From Tamarix chinensis (Eukaryota > Streptophyta > Magnoliopsida > Caryophyllales > Tamaricaceae), in NCBI GenBank assembly GCA_030549775.1, contig CM060174.1, positions 11,636,286 to 11,700,285 of the forward strand: a stretch of DNA of 64,000 bases. Reading direction: 5' to 3'. This document shows, piece after piece, positions 34,690 to 46,066 of this stretch. Position 1 is the stretch's first letter. Each line of letters starts with the position of its first letter. A program made the translations under genes and the position numbers. The notes under the pieces were generated by a model. It did no database searches and was not told the DNA's origin. It saw only the letters and a list, made by a program, of their open reading frames with translations.

Positions 34690-35850
34690 TAATATTTTAG
34701 TAGACTATACATATATAATATCTATACATAAAATATATATTAGTATTTATATAAATCTTCATGGACATCAGTATCATATGGAAACAATATCTAGAAATAT
34801 TAATTTATGTATTTTGCATTTATATAGATATCATTCCGATAATAGGCAACTATTGATAGATGAAAGTAGACAGTTAAATCATCATATAAATTCATGCATA
34901 TTGCATGGATAAGTAATTTTTCATAAAATAGATTACTATTGGTAGACATAAATATACAAATTATGCATCTAAATATTTAAATCAAATACTTAAAATTTTA
35001 ATTATATATGTAGAGCTTATTATATGCAAAGTGATTTTAGTAGTTAAGCCAAAATTCTAAAGTTATATATTTTATATTGGTTTAAAAATTACAAATGATA
35101 TTTTATAAAAAAATCATTTACTATGTTGTTTTCAAAAGATAAACTATTTCTCATATTTTATCAATAATAATTCTAACCCATTATTCAACTTATTACTTAA
35201 GGGTTTTTGCATAGAAATATATAAGATGTCTTCCAACATACTTTCCAAAGACAATGGAAAGATAAAAGTAAGAGGTCCTTCACTAGAGGATTATGAACTC
35301 AAAACCCTAGTTTCTAATCCATATTCCAGCCTATCATGTTTTCCACCACTATCATATATTCAAGTTGTGTAACACCACCATTTGCATCCCATACACTATA
35401 TGCCACTTAAACAATCTATTAGCCTAGTCAAAAGAAATAAGCTATTCACCATTCCAATCACCTAATCATTATCCAACGTCATCCTATTCATCATCTCACT
35501 ATCCAACAACCTAAGCATTCTAATCACCCTCTTTATCTAAACACAACCCAAAGGACAAATATAAATCTGGCCCACACATAATCCAAGAACACTTCACTAT
35601 CTATGTACACAATTCCAATTCCAAACTCAAAGATTTATTTTCATTACAAAAACAACAATATCATGACAACTATTTCTTCCATACTCTAGATGAAAAAAAG
35701 GGATCATTTATGAATTTATTCTTATTGATAAAAGGTGTGTTAAAATCAAACATCATGAAAATAATGAAAATAAAGTCTTTTATTCCATATGAAAAATATT
35801 AAAAGTACTTAAGCCTCCTTGGTGCTTTATGGTTGAAGCTGGAAGCTTTA
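34690..35850 (+). pseudogene. second, fragmentary caulimovirid segment
   Basis: 34,745-34,830 (frame FHGHQYHMETISRNIN) repeats the stretch seen at 29,760-29,830, with many changes. At 35,224-35,345 MSSNILSKDNGKIKVRG is followed by YELKTLVSNPYSS, resembling 31,350-31,410. At 35,709-35,830 YEFILIDKRCVKIKHHE is a well-preserved conserved block of this virus group. These parts follow the first copy directly, so this is either a second integrated copy or a rearranged continuation. Stops separate the parts. Confidence 0.5.
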
Positions 35851-36219
35851 CATTTTACAAGTACTTTGATGGTTGAAACCTAAAGGTTTCTTTAAAAAAT
35901 TAGTTTGATGTTTGAATTCTAAATCTTCCCAATTGATATTTAATTTGATGGTAGAATCTTAAGTTATTGTCTCTTAGACCTTAGAGCGGTCTAAACGATC
36001 GATTTGCCTAATTAAAGTACAACTGTATTGTCTAACCTAAGGAATATAGATGTTTCATGAATATACATTAGTAAGAACCAATGTGCACATTGTATGTGGT
36101 AGAGTTGATATATTAAAAGTCTCCTTTCAGGATTGGTCAAATGTCAAAATATGTATATTATTCTATACAAAGTTTTAAAAGAAATTACTAAAGTATAGGG
36201 TTAATTGATAATAAGGCCA
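35851..36219. other. unassigned sequence between viral relic and unit F
   Basis: AT-rich, with a local repetition of TTTGATGGTTGAA / TTTGATGTTTGAA / TTTGATGGTAGAA spaced about 60 bases apart (35,868-35,955). No gene is seen. Confidence 0.4.
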
Positions 36220-36224
36220 TTATA

Positions 36225-37701
36225 TGTAATACCCCACTTTTTGAAATACTAAACTATTTAGTATTTTACTTATTTAGAAATAAAATTATCTTATCTTTTA
36301 CGCATTTTTTTACATCCTTTGAAAGATTAGAAACCCCAATGGTGTTGTTGAAACTTTCCATTCTCGAGATCTTTTCCTTTCTCACTGTTTTAACTTTTGT
36401 GAGACTTTTGAGCTATTTTTGGCCTTTAAAATCTTTTTAAACTCTCATATAATGAGGATATTCAACTTTATCTAGTTATTTTGAGTCTCTTAAGCCTTTT
36501 TAAGTCAATTTGTTGGAAAAAAAATACATTATTCATCATACTAATATGAATAAAACATGTTTTAAGCCTTGAAATGATCCATTTAGCTATCTAAAATCTA
36601 TGAAACTTTGGGGGGATATATCTTAGTCTTCATGTGATTAATTCTATTTTTTATATATAATTAGATATTTTTGTACGTAATACTTCATCATTATTAATTT
36701 ATGTTCTTCAACCTTTATGAGACTTAATCTCCACCAATCTTTATGATAAGGTTGAATACTAGATTCTCTCCTCCCACTTTTTATTTCCATCTATCCCCCT
36801 TTATATTTATAACAAATATCTAACTAAAGTCTTAATGTTTAGGATTTCTTACGTAACTTAATTCCTAAGCAACCTTATTTTCTATTCCTCTATACTTTAC
36901 CATGCCATATTTCCTTTTTTTTCCTTTTTTCTTTATCTTCGCACTTAAACTCCCTTCATCTTCTTCCTCATTTTATCCATTTCTATCTCTTTCTTCCTCC
37001 TCCATTGTTGACTTACAACCTTCCTAAATGTTAGTAAAATGATTCATTTTCATACTATTTAATTCAACTATCTTTTCACTTCTTTTCTGTGAGTTTTTAC
37101 TAAGTTTTGTTGTGGGTTTGTATAGGTCTAATACTATCTAATTCTATAATCTTTTTAGTTCTTTTCTTTGGGGTTTTTTTTGTAAACATGCTTGTATGTG
37201 ATAATTAGACCTTACATAGTACTTGTATAGTGATACTACCTTTTTTGGGTTTACTATCCATTATATGGATAGATACATACTTTTACAGAGTGATGAGGCC
37301 TTGGTTAATGACAACTATGAATACTAGTTTTCTAGTGATTGATAATGAATGCTTGATGGGGAGATTTTGTATCTTGTGGTTAGGCTAGCTAGTGTTTAGT
37401 ATTTTTTCCCATGCTTGGGAACCTTTTATGTTTTTCGGTTGCCTAAACCTTTAGTTCTACCCTATTTTTTTTATTGGTTTGTATAGGCTTTAACTTTTTT
37501 GTATGGCATATATATCTCTAGTTCTAATGTTTTAAATATTTATTTTATTGTTCCAACCTTATCCTAACACCTAACATTAATTAAGTGAATGATCACGCAT
37601 ATTTAATGTCTAATGTGATGATTTCACCCTCAACCTTGTTTTTGCTTCCTCGCTACTATTTTAAACTAAAAAAAATTGATTTTCAAAATGAGTTTGTTAC
37701 A
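36225..37701 (+). mobile_element. LTR-like unit F (probable solo LTR, short member)
   Basis: It begins TGTAATACCCCAC and ends AGTTTGTTACA, flanked by TTATA at 36,220-36,224 and 37,702-37,706. At 1,477 bases it is much shorter than A, B and C but shares the start, a pyrimidine-rich block (36,900-37,020), a GCTTCCTCGC word near the 3' end (compare GCTTCCGC in C) and the subterminal hairpin. There is no coding region, primer site or second LTR. Confidence 0.75.
37574..37609 (+). other. conserved hairpin of the LTR superfamily, copy in F
   Basis: ACATTAA (37,574-37,580) pairs with TTAATGT (37,603-37,609) across a 22-base loop, 92 bases before the 3' end. Seven pairs in AT-rich DNA is weak on its own. 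The matching position supports it. Confidence 0.4.
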
Positions 37702-37733
37702 TTATAACTAATGGTTAGAGGAAAGCCTCAAAA

Positions 37734-38028
37734 TAAATGCACAATGTGTACATTTGATATATGTGAAAAACTAAAAGATGTTACTAACAAGAAGTTAGTA
37801 GACAATATAAGCGTATCTTTATGGCATAAAAAATAAGATCATGTTAATGCCACTATAATATGCAATATCATTTAAACTTATAAATGCACAATGTGTACAT
37901 TTGATATATGTGAAAAACTAAAAGATGTTACTAACAAGAAGTTAGTAGACAATATAAGCGTATCTTTATGGCATAAAAAATAAGATCATGTTAATGCCAC
38001 TATAATAGGCAATATCATTTAAACTTAT
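37734..38028. repeat. nearly perfect 147-bp tandem duplication
   Basis: TAAATGCACAATGTGTACAT starts at 37,734 and again at 37,881. The two copies read the same apart from a very small number of differences (for example ATATGC versus ATAGGC near the end). This is a recent duplication. Confidence 0.95.
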
Positions 38029-39681
38029 ACAAGCACCCACTCAAAAGCTTGAAGATTCTTTTGATCAGTGATATCATATGAATGGCTTATCATCTTATCA
38101 AATTTACATTTAAGTCTTCATAGTACAATTAAATGCAAAATTTCATATGTCCTTAATAGAATTCAAGTGAACATATATGGACTATTTTAGTATACCATGG
38201 TATATAATGGTACATTAATATAAGGTCATATGTTACATTTTGGAAACTAAAAATGTTGCATCAACACAAATTATTAAGGGTAAAATTATCTAATTGGGAT
38301 AATAATGCAATATCATTACTTCAGTCTTATGGTAATAAGCATCCAAAGAGATTATTTTGGTATGCACCAATCATATATCACATTAACCCCTAAGATCGGG
38401 TCTTTTAGTATAAGCATGATATTTTATCTTAAAGTTTTAGTCTTTTAGTATAAGCATGATATTTTATCTTAAAGTTTGGATGTGTTATATATGTTTCGAT
38501 GCTCCTCCATAACCATGAAGCTAGGCCACAAAGAAGGAAAAAATGATAGTATTATTAGCCTTAGGGAGATAAAATAATATTGGGATGAAAAGTAAGTAAA
38601 CACATAGATGGCATCTTTGAAGAAATATGGACCCCAATGGGAAGTCAAAGTGCAGTTGATTCTTATTCTTACTAAATGTAGCTTAGCTACAAGTTGTGTT
38701 TCTTATGGCAAAGAGACTATGACAATTATATGTGTTGACTAAAGTTCTAACTCATAGAATTCCTTTCAGTGACTCTTATTAAGCCAATGATCAGAAGTTT
38801 ATAGATGCACTAACATCTAATGATATGGGTCTAAAAATATGAACCATCAAAAGAGGATTTATAATCATTGAAAAGGGATAAAAAACTTGCTATAATGAGT
38901 TGGTGTGCCCATATGGATGGAATTCAATAATAGATTTTGTTGATGAATGAAATATCTATGAATTATCCTTATATCGGTATAATATAGTATAAAGTAGACA
39001 TTAATAATGTCTTTACCTAAATAGTTACAACTTATAATGGATAAAAGTGAGAATCGTTCTTGATTTATTATGGTGTGTTGTTACACTAAAGATTAGATTA
39101 GTTGGAAAAGGTGAATGAAAGATAATTGTATTCGCTTATTTAGAATGATATATATGGATCTAAAATCCAACATTCAAAAGTGTTTAGTCAATTGGTTATA
39201 AGTATTTATGAATAAATAAATGATCTAAAGAAAAAATTTGGCGGCACATGTAATTGTACAAAATTCATATAGGGTTTATATTAGTAAATATTCAATTATG
39301 AGCACTGTCAAGGTGTGTTTGTATATACAAAAAAACCCCCACACATAATCTGAGATATGAAATAGACATACTCAATTGAGGGGAGAAATTTATACTATGT
39401 TCCTTAGCCATTGCTTTATCCCACTGTATTTTTCCAACATAGTTTATAATGAGTTAATATTTCAAATGTTTACTCTTCAAGGAGATTATCAAATAGTGAT
39501 GAAAAAAAACCTTTGTCTATGTGATGTTTTGTGATTCTAATACACCATCATGTATAGTAAGTAGCTAGAGATAGCGTTAAAAATTATTGATTATGAACAT
39601 CCGAGTAGTTTGATGTGAATATCCTATTAATGAAGTGGTTGTTACATATTCTCCCTATTAGTGTAAAAATTATTCTATTGA
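38029..39681. other. unassigned AT-rich sequence with a 40-bp tandem duplication
   Basis: TCTTTTAGTATAAGCATGAT starts at 38,401 and 38,441, giving two adjacent identical 40-base units. The rest reads like decayed retrotransposon or UTR sequence, but I find no conserved protein motif on either strand. Confidence 0.5.
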
Positions 39682-40500
39682 TAGGGTAAAGGAACATTGA
39701 GTCAACAATACCAACCAAAAAATAAAACAACAACAAATCAATGACACATGATTTATGTGGAAAACCCTACCAATACGAAATGAAAACAACCATGGGACCC
39801 TTTGGTTCACTTAGGAAACTTTTACTATGAAAAATATGATATACAAAGTCTATATGGATACCGCACTCATCATCCCAAAAATAACACAACTAGATGACAA
39901 ATGCAATACCCAAAGAGAATAGTTTGCAACCTGAAAATAGAGTTATTGTAAATACATCTAAAAGAAAATCTATAGCAAAAAAATAATGATATATTTTATG
40001 GTAATCTACAGAAATATTTTAAAATAAGTCTTACCAATCTTTAGGCAAAAGCGAGCATAATATACCACTCAATCAAAGCTAAAACTGAAACTATGCTGAA
40101 AATGACCTGAATAAAAATTCCCACTTATATGCTTAAAAAAAACACCTGACCTAGAGAGCTCTAAATTAGATCTCTACCATTCAAAATCAATTTTGGTATT
40201 CTAAAAAGCTTGTGTTAAAAAATTTGCACAATCCAACAGTGAATGAATTCATATGTTTGAATCAATCAAACCTTCACTAAAGAGAATAATGATAGATTTT
40301 TTTTATGCTTCTCTCTCTCTCTCTCTCACATACACACGCACCTATGAAATTCAAATCTCAATATTTTTTACATTTACTCACCTTTTTACACTAAATTTTT
40401 AGTTGATGTTTAGCCTTCCAAAATTTAGGTCATTAGTAAAAATGATAAAAATAACCTTAGTTAAAAAATAGGCTTTAGAGGGAACCTAAATTCTCCAATA
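39682..40500 (-). repeat. 3' LTR of the copia element
   Basis: On the minus strand it starts TATTGGAGAATTTAGG, with TG mutated to TA. It matches 44,360-45,132 over its length with many differences, for example around AACAATCATGGGAC / AACAACCATGGGAC. A (CT)n run lies at about 40,311-40,326. Confidence 0.85.
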
Positions 40501-40515
40501 AATTCTCCCCCACCC
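40501..40515 (-). other. polypurine tract of the copia element
   Basis: The minus strand reads GGGTGGGGGAGAATT directly before the 3' LTR, the expected plus-strand primer. Confidence 0.75.
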
Positions 40516-40779
40516 GACTATGTAGAGGTGATCACCATCCAAGTGATCATACAACAAACCTCAAAATTCTATCTTGGTAAGGATTTTGTCAGCATATTAG
40601 CACCATTATCATCAGTATGTAAGTTCTCAACCTCTAGCAACTTAGCGTCCAAAACATCACGTATCCAATGATACCATACATCAATGTGTTTTAATCTAGA
40701 ATGGAAGGTAGAATTCTTATCAAGATGTATAGTGCTTTAATTTTCATAAAGGAACACATATATTTCTTAAACAAAATCA

Positions 40780-42435
40780 ATCTATCAAAGAAATTTATTT
40801 ATCCATAACAACTCCTTGATAGATTCAGTCATAGCAAGGAACTCTGATTCAGTGGTTGATAAAGAAACACATTTATGAAGATACTACCATGACACTTATC
40901 CCCTTGCAAAAGTGATCAAAGAACAAAAAGCATATTTCTTTGAGTCAACATCCCCAATTATATTTGAATCAATATATCTCTTAATGGCCAACTCATCACT
41001 TCTAAATCAAGTCTCAAACTAGTAGTGCCACAGAGATATATAAAGATCCACTTCATTATACTCTAAGGCTATCTACTTGGGTTAGAAGAGAACCTACTAA
41101 CAAATCCAACTACATGATCAATATCAAGTCTCATGTACACCATACCATATATCATACTACCCATATTAGATGAATAAGGAATAATCGTCATCTCTTACTT
41201 CTCTACATCATAGGAAGGGCATTACTTAGAGCTCAACTTCAAGTGAGGAGCAAGTGGAGTGCTTATGACCTTGGCATTATCCATCCTGAATCTCTAAAGT
41301 ATCTTCTTAATGTATTTATCTTTGGATAGCCATAAATGATTCTAACTCTAAGACTTTGTTTTGTTAGACCCAAGTCTTTCATGGAAAAATACTTGCTTAA
41401 TTTCTACTTCAACTTCTCAATTCTAGAAGTTTTCTTACTAATAATGAGCATATCATCAACATAGAGCAATAAAATGATGAAATCACCATCATAAAATTTT
41501 TTCTTTAAAACACAATGATCTAAATTAGTCTTTTTATATCTAATATATTTGATGACTATTCTTAATCTTCCTATATCATTGCCTTGATGCATATTTCAAT
41601 CCATACAAACTTTTCTTAAGCCTGTAGATATAGTCTTCCTTGCCTTTCACCTAAAAAATTCTGGTTGATCCATGTAAATCTCTTCTTGCAACTCACCATG
41701 TAAGAAATCAATATTCACATTCATCTGCTCAACCCCTAAATTAATATTAGTAGCTAAACCTAGTACAACTCGGATTAAAGATATTTTTATAATAGGAGAT
41801 AATATTTCTCTAAAATCAACACCTTTCCTTAGCTTAACGCATTTAACCACCAATCTAGCTTTGTATCATGGGGCTGAAGAATGCATCTCTTACTTCAACT
41901 TGAAAATCCTTTGATTCTTCAAATCTTTCTTACCTTTAGGAAACTTCACTAGCTCAAAGGTATTGTTTTCATACAAAGATTGTATCTCATTTTGCATTGC
42001 TTCAAGCCATTTATCTTTATACCTACTTTCAAAAAATTCTTCATAAGACTCAGGCTCTCCCTCATCAGTCAAAAGAACATACTCTTGTGAAGAGTACATA
42101 AAAGAAGGTCTATGATCTCTTGTGAAAATCCTAAATGGAACTGCTAGTTCATCTACAAGATCTTCTTGGTGATCATCTACAACATCATTTGCTGTAGTAT
42201 CAATATCACCATCATGCTTATGCTCATTATGAGCTAAATGCTCATCCATATCATCATGCACTCCACAGTCAACAAGTTCACATGTTTGTTGCATCTTCAC
42301 TGGATCTATATCTATCATTTGATCATCACTTTCAACTCTGCCTATCTCAGCTTTGTTAGAGTTAATCATGGTCCGGTCTTTAATGAATACTACATCTCTA
42401 ATTCTCACTATGCTTTTCTGCATAAGATTATACAA
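40780..42435 (-). pseudogene. copia pol: reverse transcriptase and RNase H, broken
   Basis: The linker with SRYKDKWLEAMQNEIQSLYE (about 42,030) leads into RT. KGVDFREILSPIIKISLIR and QMNVNIDFLHGELQEEIYM lie at 41,647-41,853, where DVKTAFLHG-type text normally places the first catalytic Asp (here in NIDFLHG). LLLYVDDMLI at about 41,450 is the intact YVDD active site. At about 40,790-40,860 LSTTESEFLAMTESIKELLW is the copia RNase H motif. Stops and frame changes occur between blocks. Confidence 0.85.
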
Positions 42436-42699
42436 ATTTTAGCCAAATTCATCATGGTCATAACCTATAAAGATGTACTAATGAGTCTTTAGATCTAACT
42501 TTGACCTTTCATCTCTAGAGAAATGAACATATACCTTGCAACCAAACACACACAAGTGATCATATGCCAAACCAAACTCTATTGAAAACATCACCATTTA
42601 GAGCAATAGTAGGACTCAAATTAATCACATGTACACTTGTAAGTAAAGCTTTACCTCAAAAATACTTAGAGAACGTTGCTTCCAAAATCATATATATAA

Positions 42700-43300
42700 C
42701 CCTTTCAATTAGAGTTCAATTCATCCTCTCTGCCAAATCATTCAACTAAGGAGTCTTTGGAGGAGACTTCTGGTTCTTAATATCCTACTAATTACAATGC
42801 ATGTCAAAATAACCACAATACTCAACACCATTATTAGTATAAATGTATTTTAGCTTCTTACTAGTCTGTCTTTCAATAAGGGTATGAAAGTGTTTGAAAT
42901 TCTCAAACACTTCTTATTCATATTTCAAGGCATAAACCCAAATATTTCTAGAATGATCATCAATAAAATTAACAAAGTAGAGTGCACCACCAAGAAATTT
43001 TACCTTAATGGGACCACAAACATATAAATGCACTAATTCAAAAACCTCATATTTTCTTGAAGGATGATCCTTATGCAAAGAAATCATGCATTGTTTGCTC
43101 TCCATATCATGAGAACACTTATCTAATTTAGCACACTACAAACTAGAGAGAAAATACTTCTTTTCCAAGTAATTGAGTCCTTTCTCGCTTATTTGACTAA
43201 ACCTCATGTACCACAACTCAGATACATCCATATTTTCCACTTCATTCAAATGATCACTAGAGTTAAAAGCTTATATAAAATACAAGTTAGTAAACTGGTT
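42700..43300 (-). pseudogene. copia pol: integrase region, broken
   Basis: The frame at 42,914-43,105 holds CGPIKVKFLGG and YFVNFIDDHSRNIWVYALK, the DDE integrase core around the second catalytic Asp. Upstream, an HxxH-CxxC-type zinc region (43,110-43,200) is only partly visible. The part after the core runs on in other frames with stops. Confidence 0.75.
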
Positions 43301-43488
43301 ACCTTGGGCCACAACTAGATTACTTTTGGTGAGCTTCCATTGGTTTGAACCAAAGCCATTGTAGAAACCCTCACCATCAATTTTGACAGCTGAAATCAAA
43401 TTTAGGTGAACATTTAGTGCGTGTTAAACATTCTTGAGAGAAATTTTTGTCCCAATATTAGTCTCTAAGCATATATATCCCATGCCAA

Positions 43489-43830
43489 TCACCTTAGACA
43501 ACCATCATTACCTATCTTCAAAACTCCAATATCACCAAGAGTGTAAAAAGTAAAGAATTCCTTCCTAGAGGTAACATGTTGTGAAGTGCCACTATCGATG
43601 AACCAACTTGTCGTATGACTCACAAGATTCAAAAAATTCTCATAAAAAATAATAAGAAGATCATTAGATGCAGCAATAAAAACACAATCATTTTCATTTT
43701 TGTTATTCTTTTTTTTTTGCTTATAACTCTTGCTATCTCTCTCCGACTTGTAATAGTACTTCTTGATATGACCCATTTACCATAATTGAATTCAAAATTA
43801 TTTTACTTGCCTCTTGATTTACTATAACTC
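43489..43830 (-). pseudogene. copia gag end and protease, broken
   Basis: SWFIDSGTSQHVTSRKEFF (about 43,550-43,610) is the copia protease active site (DSG), close to intact. Just before it, a GKMGHIKKYY stretch is the nucleocapsid knuckle, but its cysteines are lost (Phe, Tyr and Tyr at the expected places). Only about 500 bases separate this from the 5' LTR, too short for a full gag, so most of gag is deleted. Confidence 0.8.
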
Positions 43831-44340
43831 TTATCTCTATCCTTCTGAAATTTTCTCTTACTCTCCCCTACTTTTGACAAACAAAACACTCATTGTGAGG
43901 ATAACCCTTGAGTCCTTCTTCTCATCTTCTCATTTAGAGCACTAATCTCGAAAATCTCTATAGTCACCTCACCACTTATAAGTCATTAAAATGATTAAAA
44001 ATTAAATAATTATCTTTATATCTCAAATTCATTAATTTCCTCAAGAGATACACTTTACTGTTCCCTCTCTTTGAGGCAAACAAATTTTCTCTGTTATCTC
44101 ATAGTATATTTGCATTTATCTCATTCATAATGTGGTTGCAAACATTTTCATTTATCCATTTCCTATAAAAAAACACACACATTTTCTTATGATATAATTT
44201 CTAATCTTTATTGATTTATTGTTAGCAAAAATCGATAGAAGCAAAATTTTCACAAACAAGAGATCATTTAGTTTACTTTCCATCTATGGTAAGTAGACCC
44301 ATTCAAGCATTCCATATTACTTGTTTTAGCCCCCATATTA

Positions 44341-44353
44341 AGCTCCGATACCA
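44341..44353 (-). other. primer binding site of the copia element
   Basis: The minus strand reads TGGTATCGGAGCT, one base from the initiator tRNA-Met complement, 6 bases from the 5' LTR edge. Confidence 0.8.
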
Positions 44354-44359
44354 CTTTTA

Positions 44360-45132
44360 TGGGGGCAATGAGAGAATGGTCTAACCACAAAATAAAAACA
44401 ATAACAAATCAATGACACCCAACTTATGTGGAATAACTATTCCAGTACAAAAAGAAAACAATCATGGGACACTTCGACCCACATAGAAAACTATCACTAT
44501 GAGAAATTTGAGACATAAAGTCTAGTATACAAGTGTTCACTAGATACTACACTCATCAACCTAAAAATAACATAATTAGACAACAATTGCAACACCCAAA
44601 GAGAGGAGTTTGCAAACCTAAAATAGAGCTACTATAAACACATCCAAAAGTCAATCTACAACCTATAAAAATATTCTTGTTACATTAATTAACAAAAATA
44701 TGTTAATAAAAAAACCTCACCAATTTCATCCAAATCCGAGTATAATAGGCCACTCAATCAAAGCCAAAATCAAAACTTTGTTGAAATTTATCTAAACAAA
44801 AACTCTCACTTAAATACCAATGAAAACCTAACTTAGAGATCTCTAAATCAGATCTCCACCATTTAAAACTAATATTGGTGTCATTGGAAGCGTGAGCAAC
44901 TTCAGATCTTTGAATTGATCAAACCTATGATAAGGAGAATAATAATAGAATTTTTTATTCTTCTCTCTCTCACCCATTGGATTTAAATCTCAATATTTCT
45001 AATTTACTCACCTTCCCACATTAACTATTTAGCTAATTTTTAGCCTTCCCAAAGTTAGATCATTAATAAAAATGATAAAAATAGCCTTAGTTTAAAAATG
45101 GGCTTTACCACAAGGAGCCTAATGACCCAACA
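44360..45132 (-). repeat. 5' LTR of the copia element
   Basis: On the minus strand it runs from TGTTGGGTCATTAGG (45,132) to ATTGCCCCCA (44,360). It pairs with the 3' LTR at 39,682-40,500. Substitutions and several indels indicate an old insertion. Confidence 0.85.
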
Positions 45133-45825
45133 TCTTCCTCATTATGCTCCATTAGAATTGATTTTTAACTCCTTTTATTCTTATTTATTAATTTTAAGTT
45201 GTAACATTTATTATCATTATGGAGTCTTGGTTGCAATACCTATATATATATATCAGGTCACCAATGAGATCCATCTCCCTTCTCATTTATCATATCTTCT
45301 TTTTGTTTATTCTCTTAGTATAATATTATCATAGAAATTTTAATCCTATAATAACGATAAATATGTTGAAAAGTTGTTTGTGTATCAATGTAGTCTAACT
45401 ATTACAGTTTCAAAATGAGTTTCATGTTTTATAAGGAATAGGAGTAGATGTTATTAGTAGGTATTTAATGCTAATACTTGACTAAAACTTTACACATTAT
45501 TTTGTTTTCAAAATCATTATAATGTGTTAGACTTTAAGGATGATGAAGAGCTAATATCAATAGCTATATTATGTTGATAATTTATTGTAGTTGTCCATGC
45601 TATTGTTAATGATGACATGGGTGCTCTTTTGGTAGACAATAGTTTTAGGTTCTATTATTTGTTAGTACCACACATTATTAGGAATATGAAGAGAAGTTAG
45701 TTATTTTTTGTACTTGACTATAATTTTCCACTTTATTACATATTTAAAATTAGTGTGATGTATAATGTCTTACTAGATTGTAAATTTCCATGTAATTGTT
45801 AACAATGATGGGAGATGTTCATTAA
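45133..45825. other. unassigned AT-rich sequence with a diverged tandem duplication
   Basis: Text at 45,592-45,670 (ATTGTTAATGATGACATGGG, GACAATAGTTTTAGG) recurs as two halves: the end of this stretch (ATTGTTAACAATGATGGGAG, 45,797) and the sequence right of the big nested insertion (GAAATAGTTTTAGG, 58,765). The duplication existed before the insertions between 45,826 and 58,740. Confidence 0.6.
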
Positions 45826-45877
45826 GTTAAATTATATTTTGGTCCCTCTAAAATAATTTTTTTTTCTATTTTGGTCC
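45826..45877 (+). mobile_element. left part of a small TIR element (MITE), split by the LINE
   Basis: AAATTATATTTTGGTCCCTCTA (about 45,829-45,850) is the inverted counterpart of the text ending at about 58,734, where the reverse complement reads AAATATTATTTTGGTCCCTC. With the right part (58,539-58,740) the original element would be about 255 bases. It carries no gene. Confidence 0.65.
45865..45877. repeat. LINE target site duplication, left copy (13 bp)
   Basis: TCTATTTTGGTCC here equals 58,526-58,538. Length and position fit target-primed reverse transcription. A short T run (A tail on the LINE strand) follows at 45,879-45,884. Confidence 0.75.
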
Positions 45878-46066
45878 CTTTTTTGGTAAGTAAATAATTT
45901 TATTACCAATATTTATATATCAAAGTATCGATATGCAAAATTCCATACAAAAGATACTTAAACAAGATAAAATGACATCCAACCTCCTAGTCACCAATCA
46001 ACTACTTCCAATGATCTATAAGCTTAAAAAATCTTTGTGTTTTTTCATTATTGACAAGACTGTGTC

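Larger units (their letters stand above)
39682..45132 (-). mobile_element. Ty1/copia retrotransposon, decayed, gag mostly lost
   Basis: It has LTRs at 39,682-40,500 (3') and 44,360-45,132 (5') on the minus strand. A tRNA-iMet-type primer site lies beside the 5' LTR and a purine tract beside the 3' LTR. The interior of about 3.86 kb encodes, in order, a gag remnant, protease, integrase, reverse transcriptase and RNase H, which is the copia order. The wording of the domains resembles the Tork/TNT1-94 group. All parts carry stops and frameshifts. No matching target duplication was found at the edges, so the outermost bases may be off by a few. Confidence 0.9.

Noticed and set aside
39677..45137. 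Target site duplication for the copia element
   Set aside because: The five bases on each side (ATTGA and TCTTC) do not match. The terminal TG bases are also mutated, so none is claimed.
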